A DNA stretch of 64,000 nt from Bog-473 sp963777485 (GCA_963777485.1 CAVZQP010000003.1:298862-362861), one strand, 5' to 3'. Shown: positions 40,160 through 49,047, numbered from the stretch's first letter. Notes: generated from the sequence alone by a model not told the origin. Made by a program: numbers and translations.

Positions 40160-40936
40160 ATGGGTGACGCAGTCCTCTATCAACTCGATGACAACGTGGC
40201 GACGATCACGTACAACCGCCCCGACGTCCTCAACGCCGTCAACGGCGAGATGCGGCGAGACCTCAATGCCGCCTTCGCGCGTTTCCGCGACGACGAGGAG
40301 GCATGGGTAGCGATCGTCACAGGCGCCGGACGGGCCTTCTGCGCAGGTGGTGACCTGCGCGACGGAGCCGGATCGACGGGAGAGTTCGCCGGCTCGTTCT
40401 GGGAGAAGCCGACGCTGAACTCCTTCGAGAGCGGCTGGGAGATCTTCAAGCCGGTCATTGCCGCGGTGAACGGTTACTGCCTCGGCTACGGGCTCACACT
40501 GGCGTCATGGTGTGACTTCGTCCTGGCGAGTGACCGGGCCGAGTTCGGGCTGCCGGAGGTCAACCTCGGCATGCCCGCGGTCGTCGCATCGATCCGCCTG
40601 CCCCAACGCCTCAACTGGGCCGATGCCATGGAACTCTTGCTCACCGGCGAACGCATCGACGCCGAACGCGCCCACGCCATGGGCCTGGTGTGGAAGGTCG
40701 TCCCCCACGAGACGCTGCTCGACGAGGCCCGCGCGTTGGCGGCTCGCCTGCTCCAGGGGGCGCCGGTGGCCCAGCGCGTCATGAAGGAGATGGCAATGCG
40801 GACCCGCCACATGCCGTCACTCGAAGCCATTCGCTTCGGCGAGACCATGCGGCTCGTCGCCGGGCGCTCCCAAGACGCCGCCGAGGGTATCCAGGCTGCA
40901 GCCGAGCGGCGCCCGCCGCGTTGGACCGGGCACTAG
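40160..40936 (+). CDS. Enoyl-CoA hydratase/isomerase family protein
   Basis: The product has 258 residues. Crotonase signatures: TITYNRPDVLNAVNGEM, GAGRAFCAGGDL (oxyanion hole), KPVIAAVNGYCLGYGLTLAS and LPEVNLGMPAVVASIRLPQR. At the usual catalytic Glu positions the sequence has GYGLTLAS and PEVNLG, so one general acid/base may differ from ECH1-type enzymes. One of three crotonase genes in the window; likely acyl-CoA degradation. Confidence 0.9.
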   Translation: MGDAVLYQLDDNVATITYNRPDVLNAVNGEMRRDLNAAFARFRDDEEAWVAIVTGAGRAFCAGGDLRDGAGSTGEFAGSFWEKPTLNSFESGWEIFKPVIAAVNGYCLGYGLTLASWCDFVLASDRAEFGLPEVNLGMPAVVASIRLPQRLNWADAMELLLTGERIDAERAHAMGLVWKVVPHETLLDEARALAARLLQGAPVAQRVMKEMAMRTRHMPSLEAIRFGETMRLVAGRSQDAAEGIQAAAERRPPRWTGH

Positions 40937-40984
40937 GAGCGCCCCTGTTGGCCCGGGACTACCAGCAGGCCTCTCAGGATCGGT

Positions 40985-42136
40985 TCAAGTGCCCGGCCAG
41001 CCCGCTACAAGCGCGACAAGGTCGTGTGCGACCCAGTACTGCGTTGGCCGCCCGCGGCCGGTGACGTCCGGGTAATAGCGAGTCAAGATGCCGCGTTCGG
41101 CCAAAGTGGTCAGCGCCGTCTGACTGGCCCGAACCGAGATCCCAAGCTTTTCGGCTACGACAGCCGCTGAGACCACGGGATATTCGGCCAGGATGGCTAC
41201 GACGCCGCGCGCGGCCGCGTCGGCGCGCACACCGGCGAGTCGTGCCCGCCAATCGTCCAGCAACTTCTCCGATCGGGCCATCAGCGCCCCCGCCGCCTCG
41301 CTGGAACGTTCCAACGCGGTGGCGAGCCATTCGACCCACGGATCCAACTGTCCCAGCCGGAACAACGTCAATCCAGCGAGATAGCCACCGGAATCCCGCG
41401 CAATCAGGACGCTCACCGGCGGCGGAAGGGCGACACCCAGCCGACGGGCCAACAGCCATCCGATGAGGACGCGGCCGATGCGTCCGTTCCCGTCGCCGAA
41501 CGGATGGATTATCTCGAATTGCGCGTGCAAGACCGCTGCTTGGGTCACCGGGTCGAGGTTGTTGTCGTTGGCGAACCGGACGAGGTCCTCCATCAGTGCG
41601 GGTACCAGTTCTGGCGGTGGCGGCACGAGAGCGGCGTCGCGCGGAGAGGTGCCGCCGACCCACGACTGTTCGGTCCGGTAGGCGCCGACCATGCCGGCCG
41701 GTAGCCCGCCGCGCGCCTTCATGAGAGCGCGGTGCCAGGACCAAAGATGCGTGTGGGTGAGTGCTTCGTCCGACGAGCGCAACGCGGCGACGACAGTGGC
41801 CAAGTTGTCTGCGACGTAACTCGCTGTGTCCGAGAGCACGCTGCCAACCTCGGCCGCGGCGACGTCCACCAGCGGGGTCCGGATCCCCTCGATGTACGAC
41901 GACGCCACACCCTCGGAGCGCAGCAGCAGCATGGCGACGGGCTCGAACCGGGCTGGCTGACTTCCCGCAGCCACGATGGCGCCGGCCGCCTTCTCGGTTA
42001 GCCGTACCGCTCGGACGCTCCCCAGCTCGAACGTCCTGCCGGCGAGCGGCGCCGGCACCCAGGCCCGCAATCTGGCGCCGTTCCAAGTGATCGGCACCTC
42101 CCTGCCCTGGCCCAATCCTGCGTTATCAGTTGCCAT
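40985..42136 (-). CDS. Fic-domain protein with N-terminal autoinhibitory motif and C-terminal winged helix
   Basis: The product has 383 residues from the ATG at 42136. A Fic_N region carries the class II inhibitory motif S79-x3-E83-G84 (SSYIEG). The Fic core HPFGDGNGR lies at residues 211-219, with all catalytic residues intact. The C-terminal winged-helix DNA-binding part (VVSAAVVAEKLGISVRASQT, then LAERGILTRYYPD) is followed by TQYWVAHDL. Fic enzymes transfer AMP to target proteins; this layout is common for chromosomal regulators or toxins that also control their own gene. No separate antitoxin is seen, consistent with in-cis inhibition. The frame is open upstream to 42850, but that extension does not look coding. 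Confidence 0.9.
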   Translation of the reverse strand: MATDNAGLGQGREVPITWNGARLRAWVPAPLAGRTFELGSVRAVRLTEKAAGAIVAAGSQPARFEPVAMLLLRSEGVASSYIEGIRTPLVDVAAAEVGSVLSDTASYVADNLATVVAALRSSDEALTHTHLWSWHRALMKARGGLPAGMVGAYRTEQSWVGGTSPRDAALVPPPPELVPALMEDLVRFANDNNLDPVTQAAVLHAQFEIIHPFGDGNGRIGRVLIGWLLARRLGVALPPPVSVLIARDSGGYLAGLTLFRLGQLDPWVEWLATALERSSEAAGALMARSEKLLDDWRARLAGVRADAAARGVVAILAEYPVVSAAVVAEKLGISVRASQTALTTLAERGILTRYYPDVTGRGRPTQYWVAHDLVALVAGWPGT

Positions 42137-42138
42137 AA

Positions 42139-42164
42139 ACGAAGTATATCTGTAGAACCTTCGT
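42139..42164 (-). promoter_or_regulatory. Leaderless promoter and palindrome at the Fic gene start
   Basis: On the minus strand the -10-like TATACT (42148-42143) is only 6 bases before the ATG, so the transcript probably begins at or next to the start codon. The -10 lies inside an inverted repeat with arms ACGAAG and CTTCGT separated by 14 bases. Control by the protein's own winged helix is plausible. Confidence 0.45.
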
Positions 42165-42382
42165 AAATTGACCTCTTTTCGGAAGGAACTGCGCTGCCAG
42201 CAAGTCGGGAAGCAAGCGACCACGCCCAGCCCGATGATGGCAATGACCTGCCTGCTGAAGGTGGTTTTCCGTGAACGCCGCCCGCCTCGCCGAGGCCGAG
42301 CCGACTCCGGCCAGCAGCGGGACTTGCGCGTCGAACGGAGCTCGGTCCGGCTCCCGGAGGCGGTCGATGCGAAGCTGGCGGG

Positions 42383-42820
42383 GTGGCCACCATCAGGCAG
42401 CTCCGAAGTGAGGACTGGGACGACTGGCACAGGCTGTGGACGGGGTATCTCGACTTCTACCGCGCCGAGCTGAAAGAGGAGACGGGGCGGGCCACGTTCG
42501 AGCGGATGTGCGAGGGGCGCGACGGCATGTTCGGGCTGATCGGGCTCGACGGAGAGGGACGTGGGATCGGGATGGCCGATTGCGTCATCCATGCGACAAC
42601 CTGGTCCCGGCGGCCCACGTGCTATCTCGAGGACCTCTTCGTCGCACCGGCGGCGCGGGGCCGGGATCTGGGGCGGGCGCTGCTGGAGGCGGTCAAGGAG
42701 CAGGCGTCGGCCAGGGGGGCGGGGCGCGTCTACTGGCACACGCAGCAGTACAACGGCCGGGCCCGCTCGCTCTACGACCAGGTGGGGCGTCCGACTTCCT
42801 TCGTCGTCTACGAGATGTGA
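42383..42820 (+). CDS. GNAT-family N-acetyltransferase
   Basis: The product has 145 residues and a GTG start at 42383. The acetyl-CoA-binding motif A is seen as LEDLFVAPAARGRDLGRALL, followed by YWHTQQYNGRARSLYDQVG (motif B). Small single-domain GNAT; substrate unknown. It is divergent from the Fic gene. Confidence 0.9.
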   Translation: MATIRQLRSEDWDDWHRLWTGYLDFYRAELKEETGRATFERMCEGRDGMFGLIGLDGEGRGIGMADCVIHATTWSRRPTCYLEDLFVAPAARGRDLGRALLEAVKEQASARGAGRVYWHTQQYNGRARSLYDQVGRPTSFVVYEM

Positions 42821-43001
42821 GGTGCGGGTGTTGTTCGGCCCCCGTGTCACAGCCGTTCTTTAGCGTTCCGGCGATGCCCCTGAAGCCGGATCGAGCCTCC
42901 AGCGTGTGGCGGGACTGTTGCGCCTGGTGCGCCGCTCTGGCTGGGCGTTTGGACGGGATCCCGGTGCGGCTCGGGGCCGGCCGGTAGCGTTCGGTCAGCC
43001 C

Positions 43002-44435
43002 ATGCCGCCGCGTCGTCGCTCCGCGACCTCAACCTCGAATTTCGGTGTCGGGCGCCGGGAATCGCACGTCAGTGATGCTTTTTACGCGCGCTTCGAAGCG
43101 CCGGAGCTGAGTGCGGACGAAGGGGTTGTGCCGCACGCTGCCGGCGTGACGTGTGTGTGCGGGGATGCCCGTGACATGTCGGCGGTGGCGGACAACTCGG
43201 TGGCGTTGGTGGTGACCTCGCCGCCGTACTTCGCCGGCAAGCAGTACGAGGAGGAGTTGGACCGCGAGGGGGTGCCGGGGTCGTACATCGAGTACCTGGA
43301 GCTGCTGCGCGACGTCTTCGCCGACTGCAAGCGAGTGCTCGAGCCGGGGGGCCGGATCGCGGTCAACGTCGCGAACTTGGGGCGGAAGCCGTACCGGAGC
43401 CTGTCGGCCGACGTCATGTCGATCCTGCAGGACGACCTGCACCTGCTCCCGCGGGGCGAGATCATCTGGCAGAAGGGCGAGGGCGCGAACGGATCGTGCG
43501 CGTGGGGGTCGTTCCGTTCGGCGGCGAATCCTGTCTTGCGCGACGTCACCGAGCGCGTGCTGATCGCGAGCAAGGGACGGTTCGGGCGGGCTCTGGCTCC
43601 GAAGGAGCGGATGCGCGACGGGCTGCCCTTCGAGAGCACGATCGGCGCCGACGACTTCATGGCGTTGACGCTCGACGTGTGGGACCTCCCGCCCGAGAGC
43701 GCGGTGCGCGTGCAGCACCCGGCGCCGTTCCCCGTCGAGCTCCCGCAGAAGCTCATGGAGCTCTATACGTATGCCGGGGATCTGGTGGTCGACCCGTTCG
43801 TCGGCTCGGGGTCGACGTTGGTGGCCGCTGCCCGCTGTGGACGCGACGCCGTCGGGTACGACCTGGATCCGCAGTACGTGGAGATTGCGCTGGCGCGGCT
43901 TCGGGGGGACGAGGCGGTGGCGGGTGGCGGCGTCAGCGGTGCTGGCGGCGGTGGCGGTGTTGGTGTCGGTGTGGGCGACGGGACGGCGGCGATGACGTTG
44001 GCCCGCGACGCGATCGAGGGGGCCGGCTTCCGAGACGTGCGGCCGAACCGCCGGCTGCGCGGCCTCGGCATGGCGGTGAACTTCTCGGCGGTCGGGGCCG
44101 GCGGTCGGACCTGGTACTTCGACGTGGCCGGGGCGAACTCGTCCTATAGGGGCGGGATGGCCAAGTCAGAGACGGTGTGGCGCACGCTGGGGCGGGCGCA
44201 TGTGATGGCGGCCGGCGGGGTCGGGCCGCTGGTGGTGCTGACGACACAGCTGCCGCGGGCCGGGACCGAGGCCGACCGTGCGTTACGGGCGCCCGGGCCG
44301 GGAGGGATCTTCGACGTGGTGGATCTGTTCGCGGCCGATGGCGCGGCCCGGCTGGTGTCCTACGCCAAGAGCCGGGGCGGCGCGCCGCAGCCAGGCTTCT
44401 GGTCGGAGCAGGACCTGGCGCCGGGGAAGGTGTAG
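43002..44435 (+). CDS. Beta-class DNA methyltransferase with C-terminal extension
   Basis: About 477 residues from the ATG at 43002. Catalytic motif IV TSPPY (residues 72-76) comes before the SAM-binding motif I, DPFVGSGST (264-272), which defines the beta class. TSPPY in this class usually means N4-cytosine, sometimes N6-adenine, methylation. A Gly-rich linker (about 306-325) separates the methyltransferase from a C-terminal domain of about 150 residues (RDVRPNRRLRGLGMAVNFSA, then RTWYFDVAGANSSYRGGMAK, LGRAHVMAAGG). That domain resembles a nuclease-fold helper or target-recognition module but is not recognised with certainty. Followed by two genes that may be its partners. Confidence 0.88.
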   Translation: MPPRRRSATSTSNFGVGRRESHVSDAFYARFEAPELSADEGVVPHAAGVTCVCGDARDMSAVADNSVALVVTSPPYFAGKQYEEELDREGVPGSYIEYLELLRDVFADCKRVLEPGGRIAVNVANLGRKPYRSLSADVMSILQDDLHLLPRGEIIWQKGEGANGSCAWGSFRSAANPVLRDVTERVLIASKGRFGRALAPKERMRDGLPFESTIGADDFMALTLDVWDLPPESAVRVQHPAPFPVELPQKLMELYTYAGDLVVDPFVGSGSTLVAAARCGRDAVGYDLDPQYVEIALARLRGDEAVAGGGVSGAGGGGGVGVGVGDGTAAMTLARDAIEGAGFRDVRPNRRLRGLGMAVNFSAVGAGGRTWYFDVAGANSSYRGGMAKSETVWRTLGRAHVMAAGGVGPLVVLTTQLPRAGTEADRALRAPGPGGIFDVVDLFAADGAARLVSYAKSRGGAPQPGFWSEQDLAPGKV

Positions 44436-44446
44436 GGGCTGCGTCC

Positions 44447-44761
44447 GTGAGTGCGGTCGTCGCCTGCGCCGTGGTGCGTGACGACCCGCCGCGGGTCTTC
44501 GTGGCCCAGGACATCGACACCCTGAACTGGGTGCTGGCCTGCCATCTGGTGGCCAAGACCCCGGCGCAGGAGTTGGCCGACGGCGAGCGGGAGGAGCTGC
44601 GGCGGGCCCTGCGGGAGGAGCGCTGGGGCGACGCCGTGTTCGCCTTCATCGCCCGGACCGGAACGGCGGTGGACGTCTACGAGAGCACGGACATGCATCT
44701 TGCGGCGGACGCCGCTGTGGGGCCGCTCGAATTGCAGCTCACGCCGCTGTTCGCCGACTGA
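44447..44761 (+). CDS. Small unknown protein next to the methyltransferase
   Basis: The product has 104 residues and a GTG start at 44447, 11 bases after the methyltransferase stop, with AGGGG upstream. Opening VSAVVACAVVRDDPPRVFVA, then DTLNWVLACHLVAKTPAQEL, predicted alternating strand and helix. No family is recognised. Tight spacing to the methyltransferase suggests one transcript and a shared role. Confidence 0.65.
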   Translation: MSAVVACAVVRDDPPRVFVAQDIDTLNWVLACHLVAKTPAQELADGEREELRRALREERWGDAVFAFIARTGTAVDVYESTDMHLAADAAVGPLELQLTPLFAD

Positions 44762-44836
44762 GTTTTTTCGGTTGGTCCGGGGCGGGCTCGGGAGTTCACG
44801 GGCGTGTCGGCCGCTGGTCCCGGCTTGGGCGTGGAC

Positions 44837-44869
44837 GGGTCCGGATCGGGTCCGGATCGGGTCCGGATC
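44837..44869. repeat. Three 11-bp tandem repeats
   Basis: GGGTCCGGATC occurs three times head to tail at 44837, 44848 and 44859. Each contains the palindrome TCCGGA, so three identical sites lie exactly one helical turn apart, 31 bases before the GTG of the next gene. Confidence 0.85.
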
Positions 44870-44899
44870 GGCGCAGAGACGCCGTGCTAAGGATGCGGG

Positions 44900-46159
44900 G
44901 TGCCGAGCGACCGGACCACCGTGACCGAGCTCGGGACGGGGCTGGGCATGCTGGGACCGGCGGACATCGACCAGGCGATTGACTCCCGTTCGGCGGTGAT
45001 GCACAGCCTGTCGCCCGAGATGTGGCAGCACCTGGCGCGGTTGCGCGGGGGCGGTGCGTTCGACGCGGAGTTCCACGCGGCGTGGGAGAACGGCCGAGCG
45101 TTCTTGTCCTCCGACGACGGCCTGCGCGGCCGGCTGCCCCAGATCGTCGAGTGGAAAGGCACCGGGCGCGCTCCGGGCGACGAGGTCGCGCCGATCGACC
45201 TGAGGGTCGACCACGTCTATCTGGTGAGCTGCAAGTACCTCTCGGACATCTTGTTCAACGTGTCGCCGGCCGCCGTGTTCGACTACCTGCTGGTCGCGGG
45301 GCAGAGCCGCGCCGGGCGTGGTGCGGCCGGTGGTGGCGGTGTTGATGGTGGTGCTGGTGCTGGTGGTGGTGGTGGCGGCGGTGCGGTTCTGGCCGGTGGA
45401 GGCGACTGGTACGCCGAGGTGGCGCCGAGCGAGTACCAGGCGCTGTACGCCGCGGTCCGGGGTGCGGCGGAACGCGGTGAAGGCGCTGTTCCGGCGGTGC
45501 GGTCCGGGGTGAGGAATGCTGCGACGGTGACCCGGTCTGGCGGTGGGGGCGGCGCGCCGGCGCTGCCGGGGCTCGGGACCGTCGAGGCGGAGGGGTCAGA
45601 GGATTCGGTCGGGTCCAACGGGACAGGTGGTGTGCCCGGTGAGCTGCGGGAGTTGCCGCAGCGGGCGACCGACCTCACGAGCGCGCAGCGCGACGCGCTC
45701 GGGAAGTGGCTCCGACCCGGTTGGCCCCCGGGTGTGAAGGACCTCTACGTGGCTCTGTCGGATGCGGTCGCCCGCGCCTCGGTGCGCCGGTGGGAGGCCG
45801 CCATGGACCGCGGCGGCACGAGCGAGGCCATGTTGTGGCGCCTGCTGCGCATCGGCAGCGCGCCCTACTTCGTCCTGGGCTCCTCTGCCGAGCGCTCGCT
45901 GCGCCTGCGCATCGCCACATCGTGGGACTGGCGGCAGCACTTCCAGCTCGGCTCGATCTCTCTCGAGCCGCAACGCGGCGGCCAGCCCCGCGTCGGCTGG
46001 CACGCGGTCGTGCGCGACCGTGCTTCGTCCGCGGTCAGCGAAGTCACGGGCCATATCGAGGTGCGCTGGAGCCACGGACGCTTCGGCGGACTGCCCGAGG
46101 CCAAGGGCTACCTCGACACGCCGCATCATCTCGTGCCGGGTTACTTCGCGCTGCGATGA
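44900..46159 (+). CDS. Unknown protein, candidate restriction partner of the methyltransferase
   Basis: The product has 419 residues and a GTG start at 44900 with AAGGA upstream. The N-terminal 130 residues contain APIDLRVDHVYLVSCKYLSD: an Asp (100 or 104) followed by a hydrophobic strand and S110-C-K112. This could be a degenerate PD-(D/E)xK core with Ser in place of the acidic residue. Another possible element is EWKG (84-87). A Gly-rich insert (about 137-175) and a disordered linker lead to a C-terminal domain (KDLYVALSDAVARASVRRWE, then WDWRQHFQLGSISLEPQRGG and GHIEVRWSHGRFGGLPEAKG) that looks like a beta-rich DNA-binding part. Nuclease activity is inference from context and this weak motif. 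The next gene overlaps it (ATGA). Confidence 0.6.
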   Translation: MPSDRTTVTELGTGLGMLGPADIDQAIDSRSAVMHSLSPEMWQHLARLRGGGAFDAEFHAAWENGRAFLSSDDGLRGRLPQIVEWKGTGRAPGDEVAPIDLRVDHVYLVSCKYLSDILFNVSPAAVFDYLLVAGQSRAGRGAAGGGGVDGGAGAGGGGGGGAVLAGGGDWYAEVAPSEYQALYAAVRGAAERGEGAVPAVRSGVRNAATVTRSGGGGGAPALPGLGTVEAEGSEDSVGSNGTGGVPGELRELPQRATDLTSAQRDALGKWLRPGWPPGVKDLYVALSDAVARASVRRWEAAMDRGGTSEAMLWRLLRIGSAPYFVLGSSAERSLRLRIATSWDWRQHFQLGSISLEPQRGGQPRVGWHAVVRDRASSAVSEVTGHIEVRWSHGRFGGLPEAKGYLDTPHHLVPGYFALR

Positions 46160-46740
46160 AAGAGTTCGACCTCGACGCGCTGTCGCCACCGTTGCGCGTG
46201 CCGCGCCTGACGTCCGGGCCGGTCGTCCTGCGACCGTTCGCATTCGGTGACATGGACCTGGTGCACGTGGCGTCGGCGGATCCCCAGATCCCCTCGATCA
46301 CGTCGGTGCCACGCACCTACAGCCTCGAAGCCGGAGGGGCGTTCATCGAGCGCCAGAACCAGCGGGCGATCGACGGCGACGGCTTCTCCTTCGTCATTGC
46401 GGACGCGTCGGACCCGGGACAGGGGCTCGGTTCGATCGGGTTGTGGCTCCAGGAGATCGAGAGCGGCCGCGCCTCGGTGGGGTACTGGCTCGTGGAGTCG
46501 GCCCGCGGCCGGGGGCTGGCGGGACACGCCTTGCGCGCGCTGTGCGGGTTCGCGTTCGAGAAACTCGCCATTCCCCGCGTGCACCTCTTCATCGAGCCTT
46601 GGAACATCGCTTCGGCCCGCACGGCGGAGTTCGCGGGTTTCCGGCGCGAGGCCATGCTGCGCGGCTGGGAGCGCATCGACGGTGTACAGAAGGACGCCGA
46701 CTGCTATGCCCAACTGTCCTCGGAGTGGGTGCCCGGCTGA
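46156..46740 (+). CDS. RimJ/RimL-type GNAT acetyltransferase
   Basis: The product has 194 residues; the ATG at 46156 overlaps the preceding stop. Acetyl-CoA motif VGYWLVESARGRGLAGHALR and typical C-terminal IPRVHLFIEPWNIASARTAE. RimJ/RimL-like enzymes acetylate protein N-termini or small amines. The coupling to the unknown gene may be accidental. Confidence 0.9.
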   Translation: MKEFDLDALSPPLRVPRLTSGPVVLRPFAFGDMDLVHVASADPQIPSITSVPRTYSLEAGGAFIERQNQRAIDGDGFSFVIADASDPGQGLGSIGLWLQEIESGRASVGYWLVESARGRGLAGHALRALCGFAFEKLAIPRVHLFIEPWNIASARTAEFAGFRREAMLRGWERIDGVQKDADCYAQLSSEWVPG

Positions 46741-46761
46741 GCCGGCTGCGAAACTGCGCCC

Positions 46762-47166
46762 GTGTTCCGTCGCAACCACCGAGACGAAGACCTCGAGGCG
46801 CGGATCGACCACCTCATGACGTTCGTCGTGCTCGCCGACGATGAGGCCCGGCTCGCCGCCCTGGCGGACCACCTCGCTCCCGACGTCGTCTACGTGAGCC
46901 CGCGGGCGGTCTTCGACGGCCCGGCGGGCCTCAGCGAGGCCTTCGAGCGCCTGCGCCGCGCCGACCGGCAGCCGGCTTCGCTGCGCCGGACCAGCCCGGT
47001 GGACGCCCACCACCACTACTTCCGGTTCACCTGGGAGCGAGTGGAGCGCGGCACGGCCGTCATGTCAGGCTGGATCTTCGGCTCGCTCGACGAGTCCGAG
47101 GCGATCGACCGGATCGTCGCCTTCGAGGGGCTCGAGCCCGGGCGGTCCTCGGAGGGTGGGCAGTAG
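46762..47166 (+). CDS. SnoaL-like (NTF2-fold) protein
   Basis: The product has 134 residues and a GTG start at 46762. The pattern EARIDHLMTFVVLADDEARL, VVYVSPRAVFDGPAGLSEAF and HHHYFRFTWERVERG matches NTF2-like SnoaL proteins. Ligand or reaction unknown; lies between a GNAT and an enoyl-CoA hydratase gene in the same direction. Confidence 0.8.
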   Translation: MFRRNHRDEDLEARIDHLMTFVVLADDEARLAALADHLAPDVVYVSPRAVFDGPAGLSEAFERLRRADRQPASLRRTSPVDAHHHYFRFTWERVERGTAVMSGWIFGSLDESEAIDRIVAFEGLEPGRSSEGGQ

Positions 47167-47200
47167 GTCCGCTAATGCGGCACGACCGTGGGGAGGAACG

Positions 47201-48001
47201 TTGAGCGTCGTACTCGTGGAGGTAGCCGACCAGATCGGGACGATCACCCTGAACCGCCCGGAGGCGCGCAACGCCATCTCCGGACAGCTCACGCGGGAGT
47301 TGGACGACGCGGTGACAGACCTCGACAGCCGAGAGGACGTGGCCTGCATCGTGTTGACGGGCGCCGACCCGGCCTTCTGCGCCGGTGTCGACCTCAAGGC
47401 ATTGGCGTCCGAGCCGCGCCAGGACCAGATGGACCGCCAGAGCGGGCCGACCGCGCACTTCGGCTTCCTCCCCGCACACGAGACGCCGGTCATCGGTGCG
47501 ATCAACGGCGCCACCGTCACGGGTGGCCTCGAGATCGCACTGAACTGTGACTTCCTGATCGCCTCGGAACGGGCACGTTTCGCCGACACGCACGCCCGGG
47601 TGGGCGCCATGCCGGGCGCCGGACTGATCGTCCGCCTGCCCCAACTGGTCGGCGTGGACCGGGCGCGGCGGATGAGCTTCACGGGCGACTTCATCGATGC
47701 GGCGACCGCGCTCGCGTGGGGCCTCGTGACCGAGGTGGTGCCGCACGAGCGCCTCCTCGAGCGCGCCCGCGAGGTCGCCGGGGGCGTGGCGTCGATCCCG
47801 CGGGACAACGTGCGCGAGATCCGTCGGATGTACGAGGCCATCGGGGCGCTCTCCGGCGAGGCGGCGTGGCAGGCCGAGTCGAACTGGTCACGCCGCTGGA
47901 TGCAGGACCGCTTCGACCAGTCCCGCCTCGCCACCGAGCGCGAAACCATCATGGCCCGGGGCCGGTCCCAGAACAGCGGCCTGGACAACTCGCCGGCGTG
48001 A
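47201..48001 (+). CDS. Enoyl-CoA hydratase/isomerase family protein
   Basis: The product has 266 residues. The start is a TTG at 47201 because GGGAGG precedes it by 6 bases. Crotonase motifs: TITLNRPEARNAISGQLTRE, GADPAFCAGVDLKALAS, ETPVIGAINGATVTGGLEIA (Glu present) and THARVGAMPGAGLIVRLPQL. The C-terminal half is typical of actinobacterial EchA proteins. The stop overlaps the GTG of the next gene, so both are probably one functional unit. Confidence 0.9.
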   Translation: MSVVLVEVADQIGTITLNRPEARNAISGQLTRELDDAVTDLDSREDVACIVLTGADPAFCAGVDLKALASEPRQDQMDRQSGPTAHFGFLPAHETPVIGAINGATVTGGLEIALNCDFLIASERARFADTHARVGAMPGAGLIVRLPQLVGVDRARRMSFTGDFIDAATALAWGLVTEVVPHERLLERAREVAGGVASIPRDNVREIRRMYEAIGALSGEAAWQAESNWSRRWMQDRFDQSRLATERETIMARGRSQNSGLDNSPA

Positions 48002-49032
48002 GGGTCTACGCGGGCATGGACCCGCGGCTGAGCCTCCCCGACGTCGTCGCGCACGCTCAGCGGGTCGAGCGGCTGGGTTACGACGGCCTCCATGTCGCCG
48101 AGACGGTCCACGACGCGATGACCGTCGCGTTGTTAGCGGCCGAGCACACGTCGCGTATCACGGTGCGGACGAGCGTCGCGTTGGCGTTCACCCGCAGTCC
48201 GACGCTGCTGGCCTACGCGGCCTGGGACATCGCCAAGCTCAGCGGCGGCCGGTTCCAGCTCGGCCTCGGCACGCAGATCCGTCAGAACATCGAGGACCGC
48301 TACGGCGTGCCGTTCGGTAAGGACCCGATCGGCCGGCTCCGCGACTACGTCGGCGCGGTGCGCGCCGCGTTCGCCTCGTTCGTGTCCGGGCAGGCGCCGT
48401 CCTACGAGAGCGAGCACTACCGGGTCACGCGGCTCCAGCCCTACTTCAACCCCGGTCCCGATCCCGACATTGCGCCGCCGGCCGTCTACCTCGGCGGTGT
48501 GCAGCGGCGCGCCTGTGCGTTGGCCGGTGAGGTGGCCGACGGCTTCGTGAGCCATCCGACCAATTCGAATCCCCGGTACTTGCAGGAGACGTGCCTGCCG
48601 GCATTGGCCGAAGGCGCCCGTTCGGCGGGACGGGACCTGGTGGCGGACGGTTTCGAGACGGTGGTCGGGACGTCGGTGATCACGGGGGCGACGCCTGCGG
48701 CGGTCGAGCGCGAGCGCGAGCGGCAGCGCCGCCTCCTGGCCTTCCTCTACTCGACGCCCGCCTACGCGCCGACCCTCGAGCTCTATGGCTGGGGCGACCT
48801 CGGGCCACGCCTGCGCGAGCTCATCCGGCGCGAACGTTGGGCCGACCTGGGCGCGGTCCTCTCCGACGAGGTCCTCGACACGCTGGTGCCCGCGGGCAGC
48901 TTCGAGGAGTTGCCGGGCGTGCTCCTGCAACGCTTCGGCGGGCTCGGCCAGGGCATCACCGTGACGGTCCCGGCGGACGAGGCGGACGACGAGGGGTTCG
49001 CCGCCGTCGTGGCCGCGCTGCAATCGGCCTGA
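47998..49032 (+). CDS. F420-dependent LLM-class oxidoreductase
   Basis: The product has 344 residues; the GTG at 47998 overlaps the crotonase stop (GTGA). Typical blocks: VYAGMDPRLSLPDVVAHAQR, VRTSVALAFTRSPTLLAYAA, DIAKLSGGRFQLGLGTQIRQ, PPAVYLGGVQRRACALAGEV. The family is the TIGR03617-like actinobacterial LLM group. Coupling to an enoyl-CoA hydratase suggests a fatty acyl or steroid catabolic step. Confidence 0.9.
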   Translation: MRVYAGMDPRLSLPDVVAHAQRVERLGYDGLHVAETVHDAMTVALLAAEHTSRITVRTSVALAFTRSPTLLAYAAWDIAKLSGGRFQLGLGTQIRQNIEDRYGVPFGKDPIGRLRDYVGAVRAAFASFVSGQAPSYESEHYRVTRLQPYFNPGPDPDIAPPAVYLGGVQRRACALAGEVADGFVSHPTNSNPRYLQETCLPALAEGARSAGRDLVADGFETVVGTSVITGATPAAVERERERQRRLLAFLYSTPAYAPTLELYGWGDLGPRLRELIRRERWADLGAVLSDEVLDTLVPAGSFEELPGVLLQRFGGLGQGITVTVPADEADDEGFAAVVAALQSA

Positions 49033-49047
49033 CCGGGTCGGCGCTCG

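Noticed and set aside
42137..42850. N-terminal extension of the Fic protein to 42850
   Set aside because: The extra residues are high-GC shadow sequence, the -10 box and ATG at 42136 give a better start, and a GNAT gene lies on the opposite strand.
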